Source: Pseudomonadota bacterium (GTDB taxonomy: Bacteria > Pseudomonadota > Gammaproteobacteria > Burkholderiales > Burkholderiaceae_C). Taken from it: DNA of 64,000 nucleotides. Position 1 is the stretch's first letter. Each line of letters opens with the position of its first letter. The notes beneath the pieces are model-generated. The model worked only from the letters and a program-made list of their open reading frames with translations. It had not been told where the DNA came from and made no database searches. The position numbers and the translations under genes were made by a program. The DNA lies in the NCBI GenBank assembly GCA_018241405.1, contig JAFEDY010000030.1, forward strand, positions 53,791 through 117,790, written 5' to 3'. Shown here one piece after another: positions 1 through 8,079 of the stretch.

Positions 1-792
1 CTGCGTGCGGTGCACCCAGACGGTGTCGGGCGCCACGCACAGCTGGCCGGAGTTCAGGCTCTTGCCCACGGCGATGCGCTCGGCGGCGTTGCGGATGTCG
101 GCGCTCTGGCCGATCAGCACGGGCGACTTGCCGCCCAGCTCCAGCGTGACCGGCACCAGGTTTCTGGAGGCGGCCTCCATGACCTTCTTGCCGACGGCGG
201 TGGAGCCGGTGAACACCAGGTGGTTCCAGGGCTGGGCAGAAAAATCGGCGGCCACGGCCGCGTCGCCCGTGACCACGGCAATCACCGCGGGATCGAGGCA
301 GTCGCGCACGGCGGCGGCCAGCACCTCGGCTGTGCGCGGGGCCACCTCGGACGGCTTGAGCACCGCGCGGTTGCCGGCTGCCAGGGCACTGGCCAGGGGC
401 GAGAGCAGGGTGAACACCGGCGCATTCCAGGTGCCGATGATGCCGACTACGCCCTTGGGCTGGTAGCGCACCCAGGCCGTGGCGCCGAAGTTGTCGAACG
501 GTGCGATGGATGGGCGCGCATCGTCACCCATCCAGCCAGGGAGGTGGTCGCGTGCATGCTTGAGCGAAGCGAGCGAGCCCAGAATGTCGTTCATCAGGGA
601 AAACACCAGGGGTCTGCCACCGAAGTCCTCGCCCATGGCGGCGCACAGTGCGTCTGCATGCTTGATCAGCAAGTCGATCACGGCCTGCAGACGCTGCTGG
701 CGCACCCCGGCTGGGACGGGGCCTTCGCTGCGGAAGGCGCGCTGTTGGGCTTGCAGTAGGTCGGCGGCGGTGCGGGGCAGCGCAGGGCTCAT
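1..792 (-). CDS. Aldehyde dehydrogenase, coniferyl-aldehyde type (partial, 3' end off window)
   Basis: The reverse strand reads open for 264 codons from an ATG at 792 to base 1, so only the N-terminal half is present. The segments GTWNAPVF, FTGSTAVGKK, ELGGKSP and GQLCVAPD are typical of the aldehyde dehydrogenase superfamily. E218 and C252 are the general base and the nucleophile, with the usual spacing of 34 residues. The GQLCVAPD form of the active site is the one I associate with coniferyl aldehyde dehydrogenases. It would oxidise an aldehyde to an acid with NAD(P)+. It is divergent from the MFS gene at 899 and shares a 106-bp intergenic region that holds the island's palindrome. That position suggests a steroid aldehyde as substrate, for example the product of aldolytic side-chain cleavage; this is inference. 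Family confident, substrate unknown. Confidence 0.85.
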   Translation of the reverse strand, partial: MSPALPRTAADLLQAQQRAFRSEGPVPAGVRQQRLQAVIDLLIKHADALCAAMGEDFGGRPLVFSLMNDILGSLASLKHARDHLPGWMGDDARPSIAPFDNFGATAWVRYQPKGVVGIIGTWNAPVFTLLSPLASALAAGNRAVLKPSEVAPRTAEVLAAAVRDCLDPAVIAVVTGDAAVAADFSAQPWNHLVFTGSTAVGKKVMEAASRNLVPVTLELGGKSPVLIGQSADIRNAAERIAVGKSLNSGQLCVAPDTVWVHRTQ

Positions 793-849
793 GGGAAATG
801 TCTCCGTTATCTGGAGCCGGAAGTTACCGTACCACCCCGTGCCCTCCAT

Positions 850-866
850 CGTCCGAAAAGACGATG
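850..866. promoter_or_regulatory. Palindromic motif copy 1 (CGTCC-GAAA-AGACG-ATG)
   Basis: This lies between the divergent aldehyde dehydrogenase (start 792) and MFS (start 899) genes. Extended leftwards it is a perfect 7-bp inverted repeat, CATCGTC-N6-GACGATG (847-863/866). A further AGACGAT half-site lies at 886-892. The same 17-bp pattern recurs at 3108, 19302, 20218, 24602 and 26551. It is probably a regulator binding site acting on either or both genes. The regulator is not identified. Confidence 0.6.
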
Positions 867-898
867 CCAAGAGGGTGCTCAGTCAAGACGATAGAAGC

Positions 899-2239
899 AT
901 GGCCTCGAACACCCAACCTTCTCCATCCGTCACCTGGCGCACACACCTGAGTTTGCTGCTGCTGGCGCTGGTCTATATTTTTTCCTACATCGACAGACAG
1001 GTGATCGCCGTACTGATCGAGCCGATCAAGCACGAGTTTGGAGCCACGGATACGCAAATGGGCCTGCTCACCGGCCTGGCGTTCGGCCTGCTGTACGCCG
1101 TGCTGGGAGTTCCCGTGGGAAAACTCGCGGACCGCTACAGCCGCCGCAACATCGTCGCCATCTGCTGCGGCCTGTGGAGCCTGGCGACCCTGGCGTGCGG
1201 TGTGGCGGCGCAGTTCTGGCAGTTGCTGCTGGCGCGCATGTCGGTGGCGGTGGGAGAGGCCGGTGGCATGGCACCATCGATTTCTGTGGTGTCGGACCTC
1301 TATCCGAAGGAGCGGCGTTCGCTGGTGATCAGCCTTTTCATGATGGGGCCGCATTTCGGCGTACTCATCGGCCTGGCCCTGGGGGCCTGGATAGCCCAGC
1401 AATATGGGTGGCGCCACACCTTTGCCGCATTTGGCATACCGGGTATGGTGCTGGCGTTGTTCGTGTGGTGGTGGGTTCAGGAGCCGCGGCGCGGGGCATT
1501 CGAAGGCGCGCCTGCCCAGGCCGAGACCACGCAGCATGAGTCGCTACTGCACGAGGTGGTGCGTCTGCTGCGCATGACGGCCTTTCGCCGGCTGGCCCTG
1601 GCCTGTGGCCTGGCAGGGCTTACGGGCTACGGCTACGGCGTGTGGATCCCGAGCTTTCTGGTGCGCACCCACGGCCTCTCGCTGGCCCATGCAGGCCTGC
1701 TGTTTGGTGTAGCCAGTGGCGTGGGGGCGGTGTTCGGTGCGTTGTTCTCCGGCTGGCTGTGTGACCGCCTGGTGCGCAGCAGCGAGCGCTGGCAGCTCGG
1801 CCTGCCAACCCTGGGGATGCTGCTGGCCCTTCCTTGCGCACTGGGCTTCATATTGTGGCCAGAGGGGGGGAATTGGATGCTGGGCAGTCTAAGGGTGCCG
1901 CATGCGCTGGTGTTTGCACCGCTGTTCGCCTTCTTCGCAAGCTGGTGGCCCTCGCTGTCCTACAGCGCCGTGAGCCAGATGGTGAGCGCGTCCGAGCGTT
2001 CCGTCGCGGTGGCACTGTTGAATTTCTCCGTCACGCTGTTTGGCAGCGGCTTTGGTCCCCTGGTGACCGGAGTATTGAGCGATGTGCTCATGCCCAGCCT
2101 GGGCGACGATGCGCTGCGCTGGGCCCTGGTGGGGCTCATGAGCCTGATGCTGCCAGGAGCGCTGTGGATGTGGGGCGCTGTCGGCCCCTATATCCAGCGG
2201 CGCCGGTCCATGATTTCAGAGGCTGCGCTGCCCGCATGA
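899..2239 (+). CDS. MFS transporter
   Basis: A 446-residue permease of the major facilitator superfamily with about 12 hydrophobic segments. The first helix is followed by YIDRQVIAVLIEPIKHEFG, and the loop between helices 2 and 3 carries the MFS signature GKLADRYSRRN. The open frame extends upstream to 479, but that part lies opposite the aldehyde dehydrogenase and does not look like protein. The ATG at 899 begins a normal MFS N-terminus, although no strong ribosome site precedes it. It is a paralogue of the permease at 5085-6386: both have DRQ(V/I)(I/L)AVL followed by P(I/V)K.EFG. It precedes the SDR at 2246 with a 6-bp gap, so the two are probably co-transcribed. It probably moves steroid acids or intermediates across the inner membrane; the direction cannot be told. 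Confidence 0.85.
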   Translation: MASNTQPSPSVTWRTHLSLLLLALVYIFSYIDRQVIAVLIEPIKHEFGATDTQMGLLTGLAFGLLYAVLGVPVGKLADRYSRRNIVAICCGLWSLATLACGVAAQFWQLLLARMSVAVGEAGGMAPSISVVSDLYPKERRSLVISLFMMGPHFGVLIGLALGAWIAQQYGWRHTFAAFGIPGMVLALFVWWWVQEPRRGAFEGAPAQAETTQHESLLHEVVRLLRMTAFRRLALACGLAGLTGYGYGVWIPSFLVRTHGLSLAHAGLLFGVASGVGAVFGALFSGWLCDRLVRSSERWQLGLPTLGMLLALPCALGFILWPEGGNWMLGSLRVPHALVFAPLFAFFASWWPSLSYSAVSQMVSASERSVAVALLNFSVTLFGSGFGPLVTGVLSDVLMPSLGDDALRWALVGLMSLMLPGALWMWGAVGPYIQRRRSMISEAALPA

Positions 2240-2245
2240 GGCACG

Positions 2246-3118
2246 ATGAGGCTTATGGTGACTGACTCTCCCGTCGTAATGATTACCGGCGCCAGCCGGG
2301 GTATTGGAGCCGCCACGGCCCTGGCCTTTGGCCGGGCGGGCTGGCGCGTGGCCATCACGGCGCGCACGCAGACCGAGGGCCAGGCGCTCGATCACCAATT
2401 GCGCCGCCCCGATGGTGCGCTATTGGGTGGCAGCCTGGCCACCACGGCCCAGGCCGTGCAGGCGACGGGCGCGCAGGTGTTCGCGCATGCCATGGACCTG
2501 ATGGACAAGGCCTCGCTTGACCGCGCGCTGGACGCGGTGCTGGCCCACTACGGGCGCGTCGACCTGCTCATCAACAACGCCGTCTACCAGGACCGCGAGA
2601 TGAACGCCCTGCTGCTGGACCTGGAAGACGACATGCTGGAGCGCACGCTGCAGGGCAATGTGCTGGCGCCGTTTCATCTGGCGCGCCGCCTGCTTGCGCG
2701 CATGCTGGCGCAAGGGGGCGGGCAGGTCATCAATGTCTGCTCAGGCGCCGGCCAGTACGACCCGCCGCTGCCTGCGGACCAGGGCGGCTGGGGCTTTGCG
2801 TATGGCGCTTCCAAGGCCGGGTTGATCCGTCTGGCGGGCTGTATCAACCGCGAACTGGGCAAGCAGGGCCTGCGCGCCTACAGCGTCAACCCGGGCGTGG
2901 TCTCGACCGAAGCCGTCACTGCCACGCTGGGCGATGGCGGCATGCTGGCCCAGCGCTATGGTGCCGTCACGCCCGAGGCGATCGCCCAGTCGCTGCTGTG
3001 GCTGGCCACCGACCCCGGTGCGCCCGCCTATGCCAAGGGCAAAGGCATGCTGGAGCTGCAGCAGATCGCGCGTGAGCAGGGATTTGCGCCCGCAGCGGTC
3101 GAACCATCGTCCAAATAG
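2246..3118 (+). CDS. Short-chain dehydrogenase/reductase
   Basis: A 290-residue classical SDR. The Rossmann motif TGASRGIG is at residues 14-21, the NNA motif near 110, and the catalytic triad is probably S166, Y186 and K190 (YGASK). It should use NAD(P) to interconvert a hydroxyl and a ketone. It follows the MFS gene by 6 bp and precedes the Rieske oxygenase, so a steroid hydroxyl is the likely substrate, but position and stereochemistry cannot be read from sequence. The start is uncertain: ATG 2246, ATG 2255 and GTG 2258 are in frame within 12 bases, with GAGG sequences at 2239-2242 and 2248-2251. The stop codon lies inside motif copy 6. Confidence 0.8.
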   Translation: MRLMVTDSPVVMITGASRGIGAATALAFGRAGWRVAITARTQTEGQALDHQLRRPDGALLGGSLATTAQAVQATGAQVFAHAMDLMDKASLDRALDAVLAHYGRVDLLINNAVYQDREMNALLLDLEDDMLERTLQGNVLAPFHLARRLLARMLAQGGGQVINVCSGAGQYDPPLPADQGGWGFAYGASKAGLIRLAGCINRELGKQGLRAYSVNPGVVSTEAVTATLGDGGMLAQRYGAVTPEAIAQSLLWLATDPGAPAYAKGKGMLELQQIAREQGFAPAAVEPSSK

Positions 3119-3124
3119 GGTATG
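3108..3124 (+). promoter_or_regulatory. Degenerate palindromic motif copy 6 (CGTCC-AAAT-AGGGT-ATG)
   Basis: The left half matches CGTCC exactly and is preceded by CCAT as in copy 1. The right half is degenerate (AGGGTATG instead of AGACGATG). It overlaps the SDR stop codon and lies 62 bp before the Rieske oxygenase ATG. It could give that gene its own promoter. It is the weakest member of the set. Confidence 0.35.
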
Positions 3125-3186
3125 CGAAATACCCCTTTGAAGCCGAAGATTACCCCACCCCCCCCATTCACAAGGAGACACTTGAT

Positions 3187-4287
3187 ATGGCAACCACGAA
3201 AGACTATCGCCTGGGCGAGTTCACCTTCCCGCGCGGCTGGTTCATGATCGCCGAGTCCACTGAACTCGATACCTACAAGCCCCTGGCGGTGCGCTTTTTC
3301 GGCAAGGACTTTGCGCTGTACCGCGGCCGCGCCTCGGGCCGCGTGGTCCTGCTGGACGCCTATTGCCCGCACATGAAGACGCACCTGGCGGCGCCCAACA
3401 CGACGAGCTATGTGGTCATCGACGGCCAGGGCACGAACATCGACGGCGACGGCCTGCGCTGCCCCTACCACGCCTGGCGCTTCGGCCCGGATGGCAAGTG
3501 CGACGACATTCCCTATCACCAGGGCGCCATCCCGGCATCGGCCTGCGTCAAGAGCTGGACGGTGGTGGAAAGCCTGGGCGGCGTCTGGGTCTGGCACGAC
3601 CCCGAGGGCGGTGAGCCCGAGTGGGAGCACCCCAGCCTGCCGATCTGGGAAGACCCGGCCTGGGTGCACCCCAAGTGGGATCACCTGGGCATGCTGAACC
3701 AGCACCCGCAGGAAGTCGTGGACAACATCGGCGACTACGGCCACCTGAGCCCCATCCATGGCTCCACCGTGGCGCGTTATGAGAACGAGTTCAAGGGCAT
3801 CCACGCCATCCAGCGCCAGTGCGGGGGCCACCGCACGCTGGTTAACGAGAGCGGCGTGAGCCCCGACCTGCACACCATCACCAGCTACCAGGGTCCAGGC
3901 CTGCTGACCTCGCACCTGACCGGCATGGAAGAATCCTACATGCTGATCGCCCACACGCCCGTCGATGACGGCACCATGAAGGTCTGGCACTGCGTCGTGG
4001 TCAAGTCGCCCAGCGGCGCTGCCGTGGCCACCAAGACCGACCAGATCGCCGCCGCGCAGTTCCAGAACACCGTGCTGCAGTCCTTCCTGCAGGACATGGA
4101 GGTGTGGAACCACAAGGCGCCCTGCCTCAACGGCCTGTTCATCCCCAGCGACGGCGCCTTCATGAAGGCGCGCATCTGGTACAAGCAGTTCTACAACCCG
4201 CGCGCCAAGAAACAGGAATACCTGGATCAGTGCGAGGGCGTGTATGTGCCCAAGGGCGCCACGCCCTATACGCAGACGGCCGGTTGA
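3187..4287 (+). CDS. Rieske non-heme iron oxygenase, KshA-like (3-ketosteroid 9-alpha-hydroxylase type)
   Basis: A 366-residue Rieske oxygenase alpha subunit. C60-P-H62 and C92-P-Y-H95 bind the [2Fe-2S] cluster. D179/D183, H186 and H191 (DYGHLSPIH), with D303 in QDMEVW, form the mononuclear iron site. DAYCPHM, the GKC.DIPY segment and the KAP...RIWYKQFY C-terminal region recall KshA, the oxygenase of 3-ketosteroid 9-alpha-hydroxylase, which opens ring B together with a 1-dehydrogenase. AGGAGA at 3174-3179 supports the ATG at 3187. A strong terminator follows at 4320. No ferredoxin reductase partner (KshB) and no KstD lie in the window, so electrons must come from a protein encoded elsewhere. 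The KshA-like family assignment is fairly sure; the exact reaction is inferred from context. Confidence 0.8.
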   Translation: MATTKDYRLGEFTFPRGWFMIAESTELDTYKPLAVRFFGKDFALYRGRASGRVVLLDAYCPHMKTHLAAPNTTSYVVIDGQGTNIDGDGLRCPYHAWRFGPDGKCDDIPYHQGAIPASACVKSWTVVESLGGVWVWHDPEGGEPEWEHPSLPIWEDPAWVHPKWDHLGMLNQHPQEVVDNIGDYGHLSPIHGSTVARYENEFKGIHAIQRQCGGHRTLVNESGVSPDLHTITSYQGPGLLTSHLTGMEESYMLIAHTPVDDGTMKVWHCVVVKSPSGAAVATKTDQIAAAQFQNTVLQSFLQDMEVWNHKAPCLNGLFIPSDGAFMKARIWYKQFYNPRAKKQEYLDQCEGVYVPKGATPYTQTAG

Positions 4288-4319
4288 TTCGACCCGCGCA
4301 AGTTCATTTCCAAGGTTTG

Positions 4320-4358
4320 ACCGGTACCGCCAGCACGACTGGCAGTGCCGGTTTTTTT
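4320..4358 (+). terminator. Rho-independent terminator after the Rieske gene
   Basis: The arms 4320-4333 and 4339-4352 form a stem of about 14 bp with one mismatch and one G-T pair around a CACGA loop. A run of seven T follows (4352-4358). It ends rightward transcription 33 bp after the Rieske stop codon and lies between two convergent units. Confidence 0.8.
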
Positions 4359-4393
4359 ACGCCCAAGCGGCAATGGCAATGGCAGTGAGGCCG

Positions 4394-5080
4394 TCAGGGT
4401 CGGCGGTGGCTGACCCGGGTGGGAACGAACACCGAGGACGCATAGTCGCAGGTCGTTTGCAGTACGAGAGGCAGCGATGCCGCCAGTGTCCGCCCGGAAA
4501 GGGACTGGAGCATATGCTGCTCGTCCCGGAACCACCATTCGACAACAGCGTCGTAGTCGTAACCGGCAGGTCGCTGCGGTTCGACCAGATTGAGCACGGT
4601 CTTGCGTACGCCGCTCCAGGGGCGTGTGTACAGGCCCAGCGAGCGCTCGAAATCGGAAGGATCTACCGTGGCGCGTCGTTTCAGGAAGGCGACAAGAACC
4701 GCATCGCCGGCAGGGCCGTTGTACAGCGCCTTCTGATGCGCCACCAAGGCGCATTCGCGCACGTAGCGGTCGAATACGCGTGGCTCGTCGGGGCGCATGA
4801 TGGCCAGGGTCTCGGGATCGGACCAGATGGCGTCGGCCGACGCGCGGTCGCGCAGCAGCAGCAGGTTGACGCCGTCGTAGTCCTGGCTGGCATCTGCCGG
4901 CAGCGGGGCCAGCGAACGTACGCACTGCGTGACGGAGCGCACCCTGTCCTGCACGTTGCGGCATTGGCGCCCCAGGGCCGAATGCGCGCGCCAGGCCTGG
5001 GCGAAGTCCTCCGCGGCCAGCTGCGGGTTGCGCCGGGCCAGGTAAATCATCTTCCAGTGGGTGTCTTGTGCGTCGGTCAT
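4394..5080 (-). CDS. EthD-like dimeric alpha-beta barrel protein
   Basis: A 228-residue soluble protein. The N-terminal segment MIYLARRNPQL..EDF..AWR.H is the usual first strand and helix of the EthD / dimeric alpha-beta barrel fold. The second half (FLKRRATVDPSDF, then VEWWFRDEQ) looks like a second, weaker copy, so the chain may be a tandem of two barrels. It is the last gene of the leftward 13-gene run, 4 bp after the MFS gene. EthD-type proteins often assist oxygenases or bind hydrophobic ligands. A role here in steroid handling is inference; no catalytic residue can be assigned. Confidence 0.6.
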   Translation of the reverse strand: MTDAQDTHWKMIYLARRNPQLAAEDFAQAWRAHSALGRQCRNVQDRVRSVTQCVRSLAPLPADASQDYDGVNLLLLRDRASADAIWSDPETLAIMRPDEPRVFDRYVRECALVAHQKALYNGPAGDAVLVAFLKRRATVDPSDFERSLGLYTRPWSGVRKTVLNLVEPQRPAGYDYDAVVEWWFRDEQHMLQSLSGRTLAASLPLVLQTTCDYASSVFVPTRVSHRRP

Positions 5081-5084
5081 GGGT

Positions 5085-6386
5085 TCAGGGGCTGGCAGGG
5101 CTGGCAGCAGGTGCGTGCAGCGCCTCGTTGGCCGTGCGTGCGGCAGGGAACAGCGGCAGCGCGCGCGCGAGGGCCAGCAGGCCGGGCAGCAGCATGGCCA
5201 CGATGACCATGAGGGCGATGCGCAGCCCGTCGCCGGGCATCACGCGGTCCACCACATCGCTGAGCCAGCCGGTGAAGATAGGTCCCAGGCCATTGCCCAC
5301 CAGCGAGCCTACCAGCATGATGGTGGCGTGGGCCGTGGCGCGGCGCTGCGGCGGCACGACGAAGCTGAGCGCGGCGTAGCAGGGCGCAGCCCACCAGACG
5401 ACGAAAAAGGCGTAGGCCACCATCAAGACCGTGGCCGCACCCACCGCGCCCGCGGGCATGCTCAGGTACAGCAGGCCGAAGGGCAAGGCCAGGCTGAGGC
5501 CCAGCACCGGCACGCCCAGTTGCCAGCGGCTGTCGCGGCGCGCCAGGCGGTCGGCCAGCGTGCCCGATACGAGCGCACCAATGATGGAGGCCAGCGCCGC
5601 CCCACCCGAAATCATTCCGGCCTCTTGCAGCGACAGGCCATGGCGGCGGATCAGCAGCGCGTTGTTCCAGGCGCCAAAACCATAGCCCGCCAGCAGTGCA
5701 AACCCTGCGCCCACGATGAGCCAGCGCGTCACCGGCGTATGCCACAGCTGGCCCAGCGCCCCGCGGCGCTCTGGTGCGGCACCGGCGGCCGCGGCGTGGT
5801 GGCGCGGCGGTTCAGCCACCGTCCAGCGCAGCACCAGCGTGGCCAGCAGGGCGCTGGCGCCGATCACGGCCATGGTCACGCGCCAGCCAAACTGCTGCGC
5901 GAGCCAGGAGCCGAGCACCAGCGCCAGCAGCGCGCCCACGCTGCCACCCGTGCCGAAGATGCTGATGACGCGCGAGCGTTTCTCGGGCGGGTACAGGTCA
6001 CTGAGCATGGAGATGGAGGCCGGCGCGCCCCCCGCGTCGCTGACCGCGCCGCCCGCGCGTGAGACCAGCAGGGTCCAGAAGCCCGTGGCCCCGGCGCCGG
6101 CTGCGCCCAGCAGCGCGCCTATGCCGCGGCTCCAGGTGAGCACCGCGCGGCGCTCGCCCCGGTCGGCCAGCTTGCCCAGCGGAATACCCAGCAGCACAAA
6201 ACTGAGCGAGAACCCCAGGCCCGTGACCAGGCCGATCTGCAGGTCCGACAGGCCGAATTCGGCCTTTACCGGCTGCAGCAGCACGGCCAGGATCTGCCGG
6301 TCCATGAAGGCCAGCGCCGACAGCAGGGTCAGCAGCATCAGGGTGTAGCTGCGTCGCCGGGCAGCGGCCTCTGGGGTGGGGGTCAC
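5085..6386 (-). CDS. MFS transporter
   Basis: A 433-residue 12-helix permease with the MFS loop GKLADRGERR after helix 2 and a related loop TLADRLARRD in the second half. Its first helix region (AFMDRQILAVLLQPVKAEFG) closely parallels the permease at 899-2239. Its ATG overlaps the stop codon of the CoA ligase by 4 bases (ATGA), and the EthD-like gene follows 4 bp later, so it belongs to the side-chain operon. It probably imports the steroid acid or exchanges intermediates that strains degrading steroids are known to excrete. Substrate not shown by sequence. Confidence 0.85.
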   Translation of the reverse strand: MTPTPEAAARRRSYTLMLLTLLSALAFMDRQILAVLLQPVKAEFGLSDLQIGLVTGLGFSLSFVLLGIPLGKLADRGERRAVLTWSRGIGALLGAAGAGATGFWTLLVSRAGGAVSDAGGAPASISMLSDLYPPEKRSRVISIFGTGGSVGALLALVLGSWLAQQFGWRVTMAVIGASALLATLVLRWTVAEPPRHHAAAAGAAPERRGALGQLWHTPVTRWLIVGAGFALLAGYGFGAWNNALLIRRHGLSLQEAGMISGGAALASIIGALVSGTLADRLARRDSRWQLGVPVLGLSLALPFGLLYLSMPAGAVGAATVLMVAYAFFVVWWAAPCYAALSFVVPPQRRATAHATIMLVGSLVGNGLGPIFTGWLSDVVDRVMPGDGLRIALMVIVAMLLPGLLALARALPLFPAARTANEALHAPAASPASP

Positions 6387-8074
6387 TGCGGCTGGTACTC
6401 TTTTTTCACGGCATTCTTGAGCAGCTTGCCCGCGGGGTTGCGCGGCAGCGCGCTGTCGCGCAGATGCACGACCTGCGGCACCTTGTAGGCCGCCAGGCGG
6501 CCGGCCACATGCTGGCGCAGCTCTTCGGCCGTGGTGTGGGCGCCGGCGCGCAGGTGCACCACGGCCACCACGGCCTCGCCGGTCTGCTCATCGGCCTGGG
6601 CGAACACCACGGCATCTTCCACCGCGGCATGCTGCAGCAGGCAGGACTCGACCTCGGCCGCGGCAATCTTCTCGCCGTTGCGGTTGATCACGTCCTTGAT
6701 GCGGTCGACGATGCGCAGGAAGCCGTCGCCGTCGATCAGGCCGACGTCGCCGGTGCGGAACCAGCCGTCGTTCATCGCCGCCTGGGTGGCGCGCGGCTGG
6801 TTCCAGTAGCCATCCATCACGGTCACGCCGCGCAGCCAAATCTCTCCGTCCTGGCCGGTGGGCACGGGGTCGCCAAACACGTCGGCAATGCGCAGCTCCA
6901 TCAGCGGCGAAAGCATGCCCGCGCATTCGGGGCGCAGCGCAAACAGCTGGCCCGAGGCCCCCGCGCCCACGCCATTGGTCTCGGTCAGGCCAAAGCCTAT
7001 GCCCGAGAGCGAATCCGGGCGCGCGGCCAGCGTGGCCTCTATCAGGCGCTGCGACAGGCCCGCGCCGCCAAAGCCCAGGCCCATCAGCGTGCCGCTGACC
7101 TGCGGGTCGTGGAACGCTGGCTGGTTCAAGAGCTGCTGCACCATGGAGGGCGCGCCGTTGAACTGCGTGACCTGCTCGCGCTGGATCAGCTCCATGGCCT
7201 GGGCCGGGTCCCAGCGGTGCACCAGCACCAGGCGCCGCCCATGGCGCAGCGCGGCCAGCAGCTGCGCGTGCAGGCCGCTGACGTGAAACAGCGGCACCAC
7301 GGTCAGTGTGGTCGGTGTGAGGCCCGCGGACATGAGCTTTTGCACCGCCTGCGGCGAGGTCATGCCGGCGATGGCGCCGATGTAGTCGATGTTGAAAAGC
7401 GCCTGGCACACGGCACGCTGGTTGGACTGCACGCCCTTGGCCTGCGCCGATGCGCCGGAGGTGAACAGGATCAGCGCTGGATCGGTAGGGCCGAGTGACG
7501 GGGGCACCAGGGCCGGGCCGCCCGGTGCGACAAGATCGCGCCAGCGCACGCTGCCCTGGTCGCTGTCCACCACGGTGCTCTGGCAGCCGGCGGGCAAGGG
7601 GTGTTTGGCCAGGCGGTCCAGTCGGTCCTGGTCGCACACCAGCCAGCGCGGCTGCAGGTCGTTCAGGCTGATGCTGAGCTCCTCGCCAAGGCCAAAGCTG
7701 TTGAGCGGTGCGGGAATCGCGCCCACCAGGGCCACGGCGGCAAAGGCCACGGCCCATTCGGGGCGGTTGCGCAGGGCGATGGCCACGCGCTCGCCAGGCT
7801 GCAGGCCATGCTCCTGCTGCAGGCGGCCGGCCAGGGCATCGACGGCGGCAAAGAAGCGCTCGAAGCTCCAGCGGTCTTCGCCATACACCATGAATTCGCG
7901 CGCGCCATGGGCGCGGCCGGCGTTGATCAGATCGGGCAGGCTGCGAAAGGCGTTCTTGTAGGCGTTGACCTGCCGACCCAGGTGCGCGACCTGCTCCATT
8001 TCAAACGGGGCGCCGGGGGCCACCAGTTGCGCACGGGCCTGGTGGGCGCGCTCTACCAGTTCAGAGGCGTTCAT
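6383..8074 (-). CDS. Acyl-CoA synthetase, AMP-forming (candidate steroid-acid CoA ligase)
   Basis: A 563-residue member of the ANL superfamily. It has the ATP/P-loop motif FTSGASAQAKG, the adenylate motif GFGLTETNG, the hinge GDVGLIDGDGF followed by DRIKDVINRNGEKI, and the C-terminal lysine in GKLLKN. It activates a carboxylic acid to its CoA thioester through an acyl-AMP. The ATG at 8074 is preceded by AAAGGA and lies 5 bp after the acyl-CoA dehydrogenase stop. The longer frame to 8356 is antisense-type sequence. It is one of two ligases in the operon, which fits two rounds of side-chain activation (for example a C24 acid and then a C22 acid); which ligase does which cannot be told. The P-loop is slightly unusual (SGASAQAKG instead of SGTTGxPKG). 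Confidence 0.85.
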   Translation of the reverse strand: MNASELVERAHQARAQLVAPGAPFEMEQVAHLGRQVNAYKNAFRSLPDLINAGRAHGAREFMVYGEDRWSFERFFAAVDALAGRLQQEHGLQPGERVAIALRNRPEWAVAFAAVALVGAIPAPLNSFGLGEELSISLNDLQPRWLVCDQDRLDRLAKHPLPAGCQSTVVDSDQGSVRWRDLVAPGGPALVPPSLGPTDPALILFTSGASAQAKGVQSNQRAVCQALFNIDYIGAIAGMTSPQAVQKLMSAGLTPTTLTVVPLFHVSGLHAQLLAALRHGRRLVLVHRWDPAQAMELIQREQVTQFNGAPSMVQQLLNQPAFHDPQVSGTLMGLGFGGAGLSQRLIEATLAARPDSLSGIGFGLTETNGVGAGASGQLFALRPECAGMLSPLMELRIADVFGDPVPTGQDGEIWLRGVTVMDGYWNQPRATQAAMNDGWFRTGDVGLIDGDGFLRIVDRIKDVINRNGEKIAAAEVESCLLQHAAVEDAVVFAQADEQTGEAVVAVVHLRAGAHTTAEELRQHVAGRLAAYKVPQVVHLRDSALPRNPAGKLLKNAVKKEYQPQ

Positions 8075-8079
8075 GGCAG

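Noticed and set aside
479..898. N-terminal extension of the MFS gene
   Set aside because: It overlaps the aldehyde dehydrogenase gene and its promoter region and does not resemble MFS sequence.
3028..4113. A 361-codon reverse frame opposite the Rieske gene
   Set aside because: The Rieske frame has all iron ligands and a ribosome site; the reverse frame has no recognisable motif.
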